A stretch of DNA of 64,000 nucleotides from Zafaria cholistanensis (GCF_008580665.1 NZ_BKDJ01000006.1:49212-113211); one strand, 5' to 3'; shown: positions 45,545 through 55,415, counted from the stretch's first letter. The notes: generated from the letters alone by a model not told the origin. Made by a program: numbers and translations.

Positions 45545-46090
45545 TCAGCCGTAGGTGTCCCGCGGCCCCCGTCCGGCAACCCGCCGCATGCCCTTGCGCC
45601 AGCTCGGGGCGGCCGGGCCGATCACCTGGATCGCGGTCACCACCCCCGGTCCCAGTTTTTCGTCGAAGTGCTTGAGCAGGCTGTGGCTCAGGAGGCGCAG
45701 CTGGGTGGCCCATGCGGTCGAATCGCAGCGCACCACCACGGTGGTCGCCTCAAAGCTCTCCGGCCGGCAGTGCGCGGAAATCTGCGGCCCCACCAGCTCC
45801 TCCCAGCGGGAAATCACGGATCCGACGGCCACCGGGGAGGTCCAGCCGCGGTCGCGCACCATGCGGCCGAAGACGTTGCCGATGCCCTGCGGGTCGCGTC
45901 CGTCGTCGTACTGGACCGGGGCCGGCCCCTTCCGCCGCTGGGCGCGGTCGGCGGCCTTGCGTTCGCCGGCCCGCTTGGCCTGCGCGGCGTCGATGCGGAT
46001 TTCGCCGCGGGCCAGGGCCGATTGCCGCATCCGGTTCAGCATCGCCCGGGCGGCGTCGAATTCTTGGGGCTGCGGCTCTTCGGCGCTCAC
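45545..46090 (-). CDS. dciA: DciA-family (DUF721) helicase-loader-like protein
   Basis: 181 residues, GTG 46090 overlapping the recF stop. A basic N-terminal part ([17 protein letters not shown]), then the DUF721 domain about 75-165: [58 protein letters not shown], and [18 protein letters not shown]. DciA recruits or loads the replicative helicase DnaB where DnaC is missing. Position after recF is conserved. The C-terminus ends GRGPRDTYG. Confidence 0.93.
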   Translation of the reverse strand: MSAEEPQPQEFDAARAMLNRMRQSALARGEIRIDAAQAKRAGERKAADRAQRRKGPAPVQYDDGRDPQGIGNVFGRMVRDRGWTSPVAVGSVISRWEELVGPQISAHCRPESFEATTVVVRCDSTAWATQLRLLSHSLLKHFDEKLGPGVVTAIQVIGPAAPSWRKGMRRVAGRGPRDTYG

Positions 46091-47352
46091 GGCGACACGT
46101 GCCCCGGCGTTACCCTAAGCACCCGCCCTCCCAGTTCGGAGGGCACATCCGCGGCCACGGCCGCGGTGACGATCACCTGCTCGGCACCGGCCACGACGGC
46201 GGCCAGGCGGCTGCGGCGGTCGGCGTCCAGTTCGGCGAACACATCGTCCAGGATCAGGATCGGTCCGGCCCCCTCGCGCGGATCGTCCTCCCCGAGCACG
46301 CGGTACGACGCCAGCCGCAGGGCCAGCGCCAGCGACCAGGTCTCTCCGTGGGAGGCGTAGCCCTTGGCCGGTGCGGGCCCCAGGAACAGGTCGAGCTCAT
46401 CCCGGTGCGGCCCCACCAGGGTGATTCCGCGTTCGGTCTCCTTTTTCCGGTGCGCGGCCAGGGCCTCCAGGAACATCCGCTCCAGGTCCCCGATCCCGGC
46501 CCCCTCCAACCCGGGGGCACGCACGGCACCGGCCTCCCGTGTCCCGCCCGCCGGGTCCTGCCGGTCCCGGTCCTGGGACGCGGAGGGGATCGCGGAAGGG
46601 GGCAGCGCCGTGGCGGGCAGCGCGGCGGTGCCGCCGTCGTCGTCCAGTTCCTCCACCACGGTGCAACGGTACCGCGCGGTGGCGGCCTTGGACCCGTCCG
46701 TCAGGCCCGCATATTCCGTTCCCAGGTGGGCCGAAAGCAGTTCCAGCACGTCCAGCCGTCCGCGCAGCAGGCGGGCGCCGGCCTGGGCAAGGTGCTGGTC
46801 CCAGACTTCAAGGGTGGATTCGTGCGCCGCGGTGTACCGGCCCGAGCGGGCGGACTTCAGCAGCGCGTTGCGCTGCTTGAGGACCCGTTCGTAGTCGCCC
46901 CGGGTCGCCGCGTGATGCGGACGCAGCGCCACCATGAGGTCATCAAGGAATCGCCGGCGGTTGGCCGGATCCCCCTTCACCAGGGCCAGGTCTTCCGGCG
47001 CGAACAGCACCGTGCGCACGATCCCGAGGATGTCCCGGGCCCGCACCGGGTTGGCGCGGTTAATGCGTGCCCGGTTGGCCTTTCCGGCGGTGATCTCCAG
47101 TTCGACGGCGGTGGCCTGGCCCCCGCGCGCCACCCGCGCCCGCACCAGCGCCCGTTCCGCGCCAAAGCGGATCAGCGGGGCATCGGTGGAGACCCGGTGC
47201 GAGGACAGGGAAGCCAGGTAGCCGATCGCTTCGGCGATGTTGGTCTTGCCGACGCCGTTCGAACCCACGAACACCGTGGTGCCCGGGCCCAGCTCGAAGT
47301 CCGCCTGCGCGTAGCTGCGGAAATCGGTCAGGGAAAGGTGGGAGATGTACAC
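46087..47352 (-). CDS. recF: DNA replication and repair protein RecF
   Basis: 421 residues from GTG 47352 ([20 protein letters not shown]). Walker [10 protein letters not shown] near 30-38; the C-terminal signature is [34 protein letters not shown] and [18 protein letters not shown]. An insert of about 50 Ala/Pro/Asp/Arg residues (near 228-275) makes it longer than many RecF proteins. It loads RecA at gaps with RecO/RecR. 18 bp downstream of dnaN. Confidence 0.95.
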   Translation of the reverse strand: MYISHLSLTDFRSYAQADFELGPGTTVFVGSNGVGKTNIAEAIGYLASLSSHRVSTDAPLIRFGAERALVRARVARGGQATAVELEITAGKANRARINRANPVRARDILGIVRTVLFAPEDLALVKGDPANRRRFLDDLMVALRPHHAATRGDYERVLKQRNALLKSARSGRYTAAHESTLEVWDQHLAQAGARLLRGRLDVLELLSAHLGTEYAGLTDGSKAATARYRCTVVEELDDDGGTAALPATALPPSAIPSASQDRDRQDPAGGTREAGAVRAPGLEGAGIGDLERMFLEALAAHRKKETERGITLVGPHRDELDLFLGPAPAKGYASHGETWSLALALRLASYRVLGEDDPREGAGPILILDDVFAELDADRRSRLAAVVAGAEQVIVTAAVAADVPSELGGRVLRVTPGHVSP

Positions 47353-47370
47353 GCGTCCCGCCCGGCCCGG

Positions 47371-48492
47371 CTAGTTGGGCAGGCGAACGGGCATCACCAG
47401 GTAGCGGTAGTCGTCGCGGTCCCCGCCGTCGAGCGAATCCTGCGCCGTCATCATGGCCGGCTTGGGGGCGCTGGTGAAGGAAAAGCGCACGAACTCGCTG
47501 GCGAAGGCGTTCAGGCCTTCCCCCAGGTAGGCGGGGTTGAAGGCGACCGTGATGTCCTCGCCGTCCAACTGCGCCTCGATGGCCTCCTCGGCCTGGGCAT
47601 CTTCGCCGGTGCCGGCGTCCAGGGCAAGCTGTCCCTGGGTGAACGCGAGCCGGACGGGGGTGTTCCGTTCCGCAACGACCGCGACGCGGCGCACGGCCTC
47701 GATCAGGTCCGTGGTGCGCACCGTGGCGTGGATGGGCGTGTTTTCGGGAAAGAGCGAGCGGATCTTGGGGTAGTCGCCGTCCACGAGCAGCGAGGTGGTC
47801 CGGCGGCTTCCGGATTCGAAACCGATCAGTTCGCTGCTCTCGCCGAGGGCGATCTTCAGTTCGCCGGAGCTGCCGAGGGTCTTGGCGACTTCGTTCAGGG
47901 TTTTCGCTTTGACCAGGGCGGAGGTGGAAATTCCTGGAACCGAGGGCTTCCACGAGACCTCGCGCATGGCCAGGCGGTAGCGGTCGGTGGCGAGGAAGGT
48001 GATCAGGTCGTCCTCGATCTCCATCTTCACGCCGGTAAGGATCGGAAGGGTGTCGTCCTTGGAAGCGGCAACGATCACCTGGCTGACGGCCTGGGCGAAG
48101 GCCTCGCCGTCGACCACGCCCGCGATGTCCGGAAGCACCGGCAGTTCGGGGTAGTCGGCCACCGGCATGGTGGCCAGGTGAAAGCGACTGCGGCCGCAGG
48201 TGACGTTGACCTTGGTGCCGTCGGTTTCGATGGTCACCATGGCTTGGGGCAGCGAACGGCAAATCTCCGCCAGGAGCTTGCCGGACACGAGGATGGTGCC
48301 TTCCTCGGTGGTTTCGGCCGGGATCTCCAGGTGCGCGGAAATCTCGTAGTCGAAGCCGGCCAGCGCCACGGTTCCGGAAGCCGCCGTGATCAGGATGCCG
48401 GAGAGGACAGGAGACGGCGGACGCTGGGAGAGCGATCGGGCGGTCCACGATACGGCCTCGGCGAGCACGTCCCTCTCGACACTGAACTTCAC
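47371..48492 (-). CDS. dnaN: DNA polymerase III beta subunit (sliding clamp)
   Basis: 373 residues from ATG 48492 (MKFSVERDVLAEAVSWTARS). Three clamp domains: SPVLSGILITAASGTVALAG, TDRYRLAMREVSW, RSLFPENTPIHATVRTTDLI, VAFNPAYLGEGLNAFASEFV, and a C-terminus ending YRYLVMPVRLPN. The ring holds DNA polymerase III on DNA. oriC lies immediately upstream. Confidence 0.97.
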   Translation of the reverse strand: MKFSVERDVLAEAVSWTARSLSQRPPSPVLSGILITAASGTVALAGFDYEISAHLEIPAETTEEGTILVSGKLLAEICRSLPQAMVTIETDGTKVNVTCGRSRFHLATMPVADYPELPVLPDIAGVVDGEAFAQAVSQVIVAASKDDTLPILTGVKMEIEDDLITFLATDRYRLAMREVSWKPSVPGISTSALVKAKTLNEVAKTLGSSGELKIALGESSELIGFESGSRRTTSLLVDGDYPKIRSLFPENTPIHATVRTTDLIEAVRRVAVVAERNTPVRLAFTQGQLALDAGTGEDAQAEEAIEAQLDGEDITVAFNPAYLGEGLNAFASEFVRFSFTSAPKPAMMTAQDSLDGGDRDDYRYLVMPVRLPN

Positions 48493-49047
48493 GAAGTGGT
48501 CCGCCTTCCGCAGCGACTGGAATTACACGTTTGTCGGAGCAAGCTTAGCCCGCTCCGCCTGCCCGGTCCGCCGCCTCCTCCGGTCCATCTGCCGGGACTG
48601 AGCATCTTCCCGTTTTAGGGCGGGGCTGCTGCGGATCTGAGTTCTTGGAGGGGGTTCCCGGCCGGGTGTTCCAGAGGGGATGGCTTCCGGTTTCAAGGGG
48701 GTCGGGCTCAAAGGGGCCGGTTCCAGGGGTCCGGCTCGAGGTGGTTGGGCCGCAGGAAGCCCGGAGGGTTTTGTTATCTGGAATTCCCAAAAGATGTAGT
48801 TCGTAGTGTTAATAACTGCTGTGGATACTGTGGATAACTTGATGGGGCCGGGATTTTCCGCGGATTATGCATGTGCACAATCTGTGTCTTGTAAACCGTT
48901 AACCCCCTGCGAGCGGTGGACAGAAATCCGCGCCATTTAAGGGATCCACAGGCATCGGGGGAGTTATGCGCAGGATTTCGGCCATGATCCACTTAACCAT
49001 CCACAGCCTTATCCACAACTGTGGCTTTTTCCGAATGGAACTGAGTT
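48493..49047. other. oriC: Replication origin oriC (dnaA-dnaN gap)
   Basis: 555 bp without a gene. Exact DnaA boxes: TGTGGATAA (minus) at 48829-48837 and TTATCCACA (plus) at 49009-49017. One- or two-mismatch boxes lie at 48820-48828, 48942-48950 and 48997-49005. An AT-richer stretch (48768-48815) includes TTTTGTTATCTGG and AGTGTTAATAAC and may be the unwinding element. Placement between dnaA and dnaN is the standard actinobacterial origin site. Confidence 0.9.
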
Positions 49048-50460
49048 TCAGCCCTCGCGCTGGTGCTGCTTGATCCGGTTGGTCAGCTCCGTGACCTGGT
49101 TGAAAATGGCGCGCCGTTCGGCCATCAGCTCACGGATCTTGCGGTCCGCGTGGATGACCGTGGTGTGGTCGCGTCCGCCCAATTCCTGGCCGATCTTCGG
49201 CAGCGACATGTCCGTGAGCTCGCGCAGCAGGTACATCGCGATCTGCCGCGCTGTCACCAGGGTCCGGGTGCGGGATTTGCTGTTCAACTCGTCGATGCTG
49301 AGGTTGAAATAGTCCGCGGTCTGCGCCACGATCGTGGCCGCCGTGATCTCCTGGGCCCCCTCGTCCGTAATCAGGTCCTTGAGGACCGTCTCCGCCAGGG
49401 CCATGTCCACGGACTGGCTGTTCAGCGAGGCGAAGGCCGTCACGCGGATCAGCGCACCCTCCAGCTCGCGGATGTTGGTGGAGATCTTCGAGGCGATGTA
49501 CTCCATGACATCGTCCGGCGCCGAGAGGCCCTCCGCGGTCGCCTTTTTGCGCAGGATCGCGATGCGGGTCTCCAGCTCGGGCGGCTGGATGTCCGTGAGC
49601 AGTCCCCACTCGAAGCGCGAACGCATGCGGTCCTCGAAGCCGGACAGCTGCTTGGGAGGCAGGTCGGAGGTGATCACGACCTGCTTGTTGTGGTTGTGCA
49701 GCGCGTTGAAGGTGTGGAAGAACTCCTCCTGCGTGGCGTCCTTGTTCGCCAGGAACTGGATGTCGTCGATGAGCAGGATGTCCACGTTGCGGTACGTCTG
49801 CTTGAAGCTGGTTCCCTCATCGTCGCGAATGGAGTTGATGAAGTCGTTGGTGAACTCCTCAGAGTTCACATAGCGCACGCGGATGCCGTTGTAGAGGTGG
49901 CGTGCATAGTGGCCGATCGCGTGCAGCAGGTGGGTCTTGCCCAACCCTGAATCGCCGTAGATAAACAGCGGGTTGTAGGCCTTGGCGGGAGCTTCGGCGA
50001 CCGCCACGGCCGCGGCGTGCGCAAAGCGGTTCGAGGAACCGATCACGAACGTGTCGAAGATGTACTTCGGGTTCAGCCGGCCAAACTCCTGGGAGGTCGA
50101 CGGCGGCGAAGGCTGCGGATGCGCGGCGGCCTCGCGCTCCTTGGGCTGCGGCTGCGGTTCCGGCTCGGCCGGCTCGGCCGGCACCGGAATCAGGTCGGCG
50201 TCGATGCTGAAGGCACAAAGGATGTCGTCGCGGAACACTGTACGCAGCGCGTCGTCCAGGGGGGCCTTGAGCTGGGTCTGCAGGACTTCGCGGGTGAGTT
50301 CGTTCGGGACGGCGAGCAGCAGGGTCGAACCGATCAGGCCCAGTGGCTGGGCCAGCACGACGAAGGCCCGCTGGCGCGGCGTGACGCGGTCATCCTGTTC
50401 CAGGTTGCGGACAACCTGGCGCCAGGCGCTTCCGACGCTGTTCGACTCGTCAGTGCTCAC
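49048..50460 (-). CDS. dnaA: Chromosomal replication initiator DnaA
   Basis: 470 residues from GTG 50460, with GAAGGGA upstream. Domain I about 1-90, a short linker II (Pro/Glu/Gln-rich), AAA+ domain from about 130 with GDSGLGKTHLLHAIG, LLIDDIQFLANKDATQEEFF and SDLPPKQLSGFEDRM. Domain IV has LPKIGQELGGRDHTTVIHAD and RKI as the box-binding signature. It melts oriC at the DnaA boxes. Its promoter must lie in the 50.46-50.6 kb region, which itself has DnaA boxes and so is likely autoregulated. Confidence 0.97.
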   Translation of the reverse strand: MSTDESNSVGSAWRQVVRNLEQDDRVTPRQRAFVVLAQPLGLIGSTLLLAVPNELTREVLQTQLKAPLDDALRTVFRDDILCAFSIDADLIPVPAEPAEPEPQPQPKEREAAAHPQPSPPSTSQEFGRLNPKYIFDTFVIGSSNRFAHAAAVAVAEAPAKAYNPLFIYGDSGLGKTHLLHAIGHYARHLYNGIRVRYVNSEEFTNDFINSIRDDEGTSFKQTYRNVDILLIDDIQFLANKDATQEEFFHTFNALHNHNKQVVITSDLPPKQLSGFEDRMRSRFEWGLLTDIQPPELETRIAILRKKATAEGLSAPDDVMEYIASKISTNIRELEGALIRVTAFASLNSQSVDMALAETVLKDLITDEGAQEITAATIVAQTADYFNLSIDELNSKSRTRTLVTARQIAMYLLRELTDMSLPKIGQELGGRDHTTVIHADRKIRELMAERRAIFNQVTELTNRIKQHQREG

Positions 50461-51082
50461 TAATCTGCAGTCCCTTCAAGAATCCTCCGCCGACCAGCGG
50501 CTATGGCTCGGCGCCGCATGTGGAGGCGGTGGCCCGAACCCCCATCCTACCGTCTATCCACAGCGTTATTCACAGCCCGTGGATAACTTGTGTCCCCTGC
50601 CACGCGCGCCGCGATTCCGTCTTATGCCGCGTCAAATCAGGCCCCGCGCCCCCGCGCACGTCCGGGCCGCACCCGGCCCTCCCGGCGCTGGCCGGTGTTG
50701 TCCACAGCAGGGAATTCGCTACTCACAGCCTGTGGGCAAGTCCAGGGGAGCAAAAAGCGTCGCCGCCACCGCTGACCCCTGTCCATGACCCCTGCCCGTG
50801 AACCCGGTCCGCGAAACCTGCAGGGGCGCCCGGGCGCCACCCTGACCCCATGGGCGCGGCCCTGGCCGGAGTGGGACCTGCGGCCGCGCGCCGGTTTGAC
50901 GGACCTTCGCCCCAGCGCCTATCGTGGTTTAGTCCTATGTGTACGTTTTTGGCAATACTCCACGTCCTTGTCCGGTTTCCGGGCCAGCGCGGAGCAGCGC
51001 CGGGACGGGCACCCTAATACGACGCGTCGGCCTGTACTTCCACGGGTAAGGCGCATCAATTGATCGTCTTGGAGTTACTACC
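50461..51082. other. Divergent dnaA-rpmH intergenic region with DnaA boxes
   Basis: 622 bp. DnaA box TTGTCCACA at 50699-50707 (exact for high-GC species); near matches at 50554-50562, 50566-50574 and 50578-50586, the latter three clustered before dnaA. CACAGCGTTAT-CACAG is shared with the 34.4 kb cluster. No gene is seen. It holds the dnaA promoter on the left and the rpmH promoter on the right, and is probably part of the origin region. Confidence 0.75.
50896..50925 (+). promoter_or_regulatory. Candidate rpmH promoter
   Basis: TTGACG (50896-50901) and TATCGT (50920-50925) with an 18-base spacer, a good housekeeping-sigma match, 157 bp before rpmH. Confidence 0.5.
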
Positions 51083-51220
51083 GTGAGCAAGCGGACTTTT
51101 CAGCCGAATAACCGCCGTCGTGCCAAGAAGCACGGCTTCCGCCTTCGTATGCGCACCCGCGCCGGCCGCGCCATCCTGGCTGCTCGCCGTTCCAAGGGCC
51201 GTACCGAACTTTCTGCATAG
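51083..51220 (+). CDS. rpmH: 50S ribosomal protein L34
   Basis: 45 residues from GTG 51083 (GGAG 10 bases upstream): [40 protein letters not shown] and TELSA. Basic, as for L34 of all bacteria, and in its standard place before rnpA and divergent from dnaA. Confidence 0.98.
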   Translation: MSKRTFQPNNRRRAKKHGFRLRMRTRAGRAILAARRSKGRTELSA

Positions 51221-51288
51221 CATCAGCGTGCAGGTCCAGCCGGCACTGCGCATGGGTGATTCCCGCATCAGCACAGGCGTTTGACGCC

Positions 51289-51684
51289 ATGCTGCCCAAG
51301 GAACACCGGATGCGGTCCGCGCTGGACTTCTCCGCCACCGTACGTTCCGGCGCCCGTTCTGGGCGCCGGAACGTCGTGCTATATGCGCGCGCCCGCGGTG
51401 CCGGGCAGGCCGGGGAACCGACGCGCTTCGGCTTCATTGTCTCCAAGGCCGTCGGCAACGCCGTCGCCCGCAACCTGGTCAAGCGCCGCCTGCGCGAGGT
51501 GGCTGCCCAGTCCCTGGCCGAGCGCGGCACCGGGTTCGACGTCGTCGTGCGCGCGCTCCCGCCCGCCGCAGCCGCCGGCTGGGACGAGCTCTCCACCGAG
51601 GCCCGCGCCGCGCTGGAGGCCGCCTGCCGCAAGGCCGCAGGCACCCCAGCGGCCGGGAAGGGGGCGGGGGAGCGTGGCAGGTGA
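51289..51684 (+). CDS. rnpA: Ribonuclease P protein component
   Basis: 131 residues from ATG 51289 (MLPKEHRMRSALDFSATVRS). The RNR motif region is FGFIVSKAVGNAVARNLVKR followed by RLREVAAQ. It binds RNase P RNA to mature tRNA 5' ends. The C-terminal tail is Ala/Gly-rich. Its 3' end overlaps yidD by 11 bp. Confidence 0.95.
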   Translation: MLPKEHRMRSALDFSATVRSGARSGRRNVVLYARARGAGQAGEPTRFGFIVSKAVGNAVARNLVKRRLREVAAQSLAERGTGFDVVVRALPPAAAAGWDELSTEARAALEAACRKAAGTPAAGKGAGERGR

Positions 51685-52045
51685 ACCGCGCCAGCCGCTG
51701 CCCGCCCTCCTGCGCAGGGCGCTGGATGTGCCGCGCCAACTGCTGATCCTGCTCCTCAAGGCCTACCGCAAGGTCTTCTCGCCGCTCTATGGCGACGTCT
51801 GCCGGTACTTTCCCAGCTGCTCGGCGTATGCGCTCGAGGCCGTCACCGTCCATGGCGCGCTCAAGGGCGCGGGACTGGCGGCGTGGCGGGTCTGCCGCTG
51901 CCATCCCTGGAGTCATGGAGGGATAGATCACGTGCCCCCCGGGCGCAGGATTTGGCCCGAGGGCAAGACGCCAAAGATCATGGTGATGAACCATCCCCCG
52001 ATTCCCCCCGACGACGACGCCGCTGACGCGGCCCGAGGAGCATGA
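51674..52045 (+). CDS. yidD: Membrane protein insertion efficiency factor YidD
   Basis: 123 residues from GTG 51674, overlapping rnpA. Conserved core: LILLLKAYRKVFSPLYGD, CRYFPSCSAYALEAVTVHGA and CRCHPWSHGGIDHVP, with four Cys residues. The N-terminal amphipathic helix binds the membrane and helps YidC-dependent insertion. The C-terminus is extended with Asp/Pro (PPIPPDDDAADAARGA). Seven bases before yidC. Confidence 0.93.
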   Translation: MAGEPRQPLPALLRRALDVPRQLLILLLKAYRKVFSPLYGDVCRYFPSCSAYALEAVTVHGALKGAGLAAWRVCRCHPWSHGGIDHVPPGRRIWPEGKTPKIMVMNHPPIPPDDDAADAARGA

Positions 52046-52052
52046 CCGACTA

Positions 52053-53018
52053 ATGGGTTTCTTTGACACGCTGCTGTGGCCTTTCCGCCAGGTGGTCTCC
52101 TGGATCCTCTGGGCCTTCCACGAGCTCTTCTCCCGGCTGGGGATGGATCCGCACTCCGGCTGGACCTGGACGCTGTCCATCATCTTCCTGGTGCTGGTGA
52201 TCCGCACCGCCCTGATTCCGGTCTTCGTCAAGCAGATCAAGGCCCAGCGCGCCATGCAGGCCCTGCAGCCGGACCTGCGCAAGCTGCAGGCCAAGTACAA
52301 GGGCAAACGGGACCAGCTCTCGCAGCAGGCCATGGTGGCCGAGCAGCGCGAGCTGTTCAAGAAGCACAAGACGAACCCGCTCTCGTCCTGCCTGCCGATC
52401 CTGATCCAGATGCCGTTCTTCTTCGCGCTGTTCACGGTGCTGAACAACACGGCCATCGCCAAGGCAGCCGGCGAGGGCATCGGGGCGCTTTCCCCCGAGC
52501 ACGTGCGCAGCTTCGACGATTCCTCGATTTTCGGCGCCCGCCTGTCCGACACCTTCCTGGCCACCATCGGGTCCGGTTCCCCCAGCGTCTCGGTCATCAT
52601 CGTGGCGCTGATCATGATCGTGGCGATGACCGCCTCCCAGTTCATCACCCAGAAGCAGATCATGTCGAAGAACATGACCAAGGAGGCCCTCGAGGGTCCC
52701 TTCATGCAGCAGCAGAAGATGATGCTCTACATCCTTCCGCTGGTCTTCGGCATCGGTGGCATCAACTTCCCCATCGGTGTGCTCATCTACTGGACGGCCA
52801 CCAACTTGTGGACCCTGGGCCAGCAGTTCTACGTCATCCGCAACAACCCGACCCCCGGCTCCCAGGCGGAGAAGGAGCTCAATGAGCGTCGCGCCGCCAA
52901 GGGCCTGCCTCCCGTCGGGCAGAAGAAGGCGGAGGCTCCGGTGGAGGGCGCACCGGTGATCGCTGAACCGAAGACGCAGCGCCAGCAGCCGCAGCGCAAG
53001 AACCGAAGGAAGAAGTAG
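52053..53018 (+). CDS. yidC: Membrane protein insertase YidC
   Basis: 321 residues. Five helices of the actinobacterial type: LWPFRQVVSWILWAFHELFS, WTWTLSIIFLVLVIRTALIP with the conserved Arg of the groove, PLSSCLPILIQMPFFFALFT, and VSVIIVALIMIVAMTASQFI. Ends with a basic tail (QRQQPQRKNRRKK) that may bind ribosomes. It inserts membrane proteins alone or with Sec. Three bases before khpB. Confidence 0.95.
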   Translation: MGFFDTLLWPFRQVVSWILWAFHELFSRLGMDPHSGWTWTLSIIFLVLVIRTALIPVFVKQIKAQRAMQALQPDLRKLQAKYKGKRDQLSQQAMVAEQRELFKKHKTNPLSSCLPILIQMPFFFALFTVLNNTAIAKAAGEGIGALSPEHVRSFDDSSIFGARLSDTFLATIGSGSPSVSVIIVALIMIVAMTASQFITQKQIMSKNMTKEALEGPFMQQQKMMLYILPLVFGIGGINFPIGVLIYWTATNLWTLGQQFYVIRNNPTPGSQAEKELNERRAAKGLPPVGQKKAEAPVEGAPVIAEPKTQRQQPQRKNRRKK

Positions 53019-53021
53019 GCC

Positions 53022-53552
53022 ATGAGCAATGTGGAGGAAAGCGCCGTGACCGACGAAATCGTCGAGGAGACCGCCCCCAGCCGCCTCGAGGAGGAGGGCG
53101 ACGTTGCCGCCGACTACCTGGAGGAACTCCTGGACATCGCCGACATCGACGGCGACATCGACATCGAGGTGCGCGGCGGGCGCACCTACATCTCCATCCT
53201 CAGCGAGGAGGAGGACAACGAGCCGTTGCGCGCACTGATCGGGCAGGACGGCGAAACGCTGGAAGCCCTCCAGGAGCTGACCCGGCTGGCCGTCCTGACC
53301 TCCACGGGCAACCGCTCCCGCCTGGTCCTGGACATCACCGGGTACCGCGCCGGCCGCGCCGGGGAGCTCCAGCGCATTGCCGAGGACGCCGTGGCCCAGG
53401 CCCGCGAAACCGGCGAGGACGTGGCGCTGGAGCCGATGAGCGCCTACGAGCGCAAGCTGGTCCACGACGCCGTCGCCGCCCTGGGGCTCCACAGCGAGTC
53501 CGAGGGTGAGGGCAGCCGCCGTCACATCGTCGTTTCCCTGACAGAAGCCTAG
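53022..53552 (+). CDS. khpB: KhpB/Jag RNA-binding protein
   Basis: 176 residues. An acidic N-terminal part, then a KH domain (about 65-110: IGQDGETLEALQELTRLAVL), then an R3H domain (about 130-172) with MSAYERKLVHDAVAALG and the R3H-like SRRHIVVSL. Jag pairs with KhpA and binds many RNAs, affecting cell elongation and division. In the yidC-rsmG operon, as usual. Confidence 0.93.
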   Translation: MSNVEESAVTDEIVEETAPSRLEEEGDVAADYLEELLDIADIDGDIDIEVRGGRTYISILSEEEDNEPLRALIGQDGETLEALQELTRLAVLTSTGNRSRLVLDITGYRAGRAGELQRIAEDAVAQARETGEDVALEPMSAYERKLVHDAVAALGLHSESEGEGSRRHIVVSLTEA

Positions 53553-53574
53553 GCCGGTGGAAGGGCATCCGAAC

Positions 53575-54216
53575 GTGAGCAGCGAAGTGGAACTCACCGC
53601 GGAGGAACGCCGCGCGGCAGAGGCCGTATTTGGCGACCGCCTGCCGCTGGCGGAGCGGTACGTGCACCACCTGGCCACCTCCGGCATGGAACGCGGCCTG
53701 CTGGGCCCGCGGGAGGTCCCGCGGCTGTGGAGCCGCCACGTGCTGAACTGCGCCGTCGTGGCGGACCTGATCGCCCCGCACGCCAGGGTGGCCGACGTCG
53801 GCAGCGGTGCCGGGCTCCCGGGCCTGGCCCTGGCCATCGCCCGCCCGGACCTGGACCTGACCCTGGTGGAGCCGCTGGAGCGCCGCTGCGTGTGGCTCTC
53901 GGAGGTCGTGGAAGACCTGGGCCTGGACAATGTGACAGTGATGCGCGGGCGCGCCGAGCAGGTCGTGGACCTCATCGACGCCGATGTGGCGACGGCCCGT
54001 GCGGTATCCGCCCTGACCAACCTGGCCGGCCTGACCATTCCGCTGCTGCACGGCAGCGGCCAGGTCCTGGCCATTAAGGGCCGCAGTGCCGCCGAGGAGA
54101 TCGAGAAGGCCGCCAAGGTCATCCGACGCCTGGGAGGAAAGGAAACCGAGGTGGTCACCGTTGGTGACGCGGTCCTTGCCGAGCCGACCACCGTGGTGCG
54201 AATCCACGTCGGTTGA
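53575..54216 (+). CDS. rsmG: 16S rRNA (guanine527-N7)-methyltransferase RsmG
   Basis: 213 residues from GTG 53575, chosen because GGAAGGG sits nine bases upstream; GTG 53557 would add six residues. SAM motif VADVGSGAGLPGLALAIARP, followed by LVEPLERRCVWLSEVV and a later RAVSALTNLAGLTIPLL. It methylates G527 of 16S rRNA; loss gives low-level streptomycin resistance. It lies 22 bp after khpB. Confidence 0.94.
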   Translation: MSSEVELTAEERRAAEAVFGDRLPLAERYVHHLATSGMERGLLGPREVPRLWSRHVLNCAVVADLIAPHARVADVGSGAGLPGLALAIARPDLDLTLVEPLERRCVWLSEVVEDLGLDNVTVMRGRAEQVVDLIDADVATARAVSALTNLAGLTIPLLHGSGQVLAIKGRSAAEEIEKAAKVIRRLGGKETEVVTVGDAVLAEPTTVVRIHVG

Positions 54217-54287
54217 TCTTTAGCCGATAGCGATAGTCTGTACTGGTGGCCGTGGGGCCCCAGGAGTTTTACAAGGAGTAGCAGCGC

Positions 54288-55415
54288 GTGAAAAAGCCGG
54301 GCAGCAGGATTCCCCCGTTCGCCGCACTGTTTTCCTCCACAAACCGGGGAACGACGGATGTGCAGCCCAACGAGGTTGAGGAGCTAGTCGACATCGATCG
54401 TGTTTCACGTGAAACATCCGGTGGTGCGGAAGCGGACCTCGCATTCCTCAGCATCCTGAGCGGGGAGGAGAACCCGGTGGTTGAAAAGGCGGTTCAAACA
54501 GCAACTGAAGCACCGGTTCGGAGCGTAATGGACACGATGGATGAGAGCACGCCGCTGGCCAGCCAGCTGGCGAACGAGACCAGGCGCCGCGAACGCCTGA
54601 GCCATCGGCAGCTGCCGAAGCCCCCGCACACGCGCTACCTCACCATCAGCAACCAGAAGGGCGGTGTGGGCAAGACGACGACCACCGTCAACGTGGCCGC
54701 CGCCCTTGCCGCCGCCGGGCTGAACGTCCTGGTGGTGGACATCGATCCGCAGGGCAATGCCTCCACCGCCCTGGGCGTCGAACACCACGCCGACGTGGAC
54801 AGCATCTATGACGTGCTCATCAACGACATGCCGCTGGCGGACGTCGTTGCGCCGTGTCCGGACCTGGACCATCTGGTGGTGGCTCCCGCCACCATCCACC
54901 TGGCCGGTGCCGAGATTGAGCTGGTTTCGATGGTGGCCCGCGAGCAGCGCCTGCGCCGGGCGTTGGACCAGTACGCCAAGCACCGGGAAGCTTCCGGCCT
55001 TCCCCGCCTGGACTACGTGTTCATCGACTGCCCGCCCAGCTTGGGTCTGCTCACCGTCAACGCGTTCGTGGCCGCCCGCGAGGTGCTGATCCCGATCCAG
55101 TGCGAGTACTACGCGCTGGAAGGGCTGAGCCAGCTGCTCAAGAACATCGAGATGATCCAGAAGCACCTCAACGCGGACCTGGTGGTGTCCACGATCCTGC
55201 TCACGATGTATGACGGCCGCACCAACCTGGCCGCCCAGGTGGCCGCGGAGGTGCGCGAGCACTTCCCGAACCAGGTACTGCAGGCGATCATTCCGCGCAG
55301 TGTGCGCATCTCCGAGGCGCCCAGCTACCAGCAGACGGTCATTACGTATGATCCGAACTCGACCGGCGCGCTGTCCTACCTGGAGGCAGCCGCGGAGCTC
55401 GCCGAGCGGGGCTGA
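54288..55415 (+). CDS. parA: Chromosome partitioning ATPase ParA
   Basis: 375 residues from GTG 54288, with AAGGAG 10 bases upstream. A disordered N-terminal extension of about 115 residues contains DRVSRETSGG, encoded by a parS site. Deviant Walker A NQKGGVGKTTTTVNVAAALA about 120-139, DIDPQGNAST, DYVFIDCPPSLGLLTVNAFV and later PNQVLQAIIPRSVRISEAPS. It binds DNA nonspecifically and moves ParB-parS complexes. Followed by a strong hairpin. Confidence 0.95.
   Translation: MKKPGSRIPPFAALFSSTNRGTTDVQPNEVEELVDIDRVSRETSGGAEADLAFLSILSGEENPVVEKAVQTATEAPVRSVMDTMDESTPLASQLANETRRRERLSHRQLPKPPHTRYLTISNQKGGVGKTTTTVNVAAALAAAGLNVLVVDIDPQGNASTALGVEHHADVDSIYDVLINDMPLADVVAPCPDLDHLVVAPATIHLAGAEIELVSMVAREQRLRRALDQYAKHREASGLPRLDYVFIDCPPSLGLLTVNAFVAAREVLIPIQCEYYALEGLSQLLKNIEMIQKHLNADLVVSTILLTMYDGRTNLAAQVAAEVREHFPNQVLQAIIPRSVRISEAPSYQQTVITYDPNSTGALSYLEAAAELAERG
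54402..54415. promoter_or_regulatory. parS: parS site 1 (inside parA)
   Basis: GTTTCACGTGAAAC, exact 14-bp parS and extended by one base on both sides to a 16-bp palindrome. It is in the parA coding frame and encodes Val-Ser-Arg-Glu-Thr. Confidence 0.95.
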
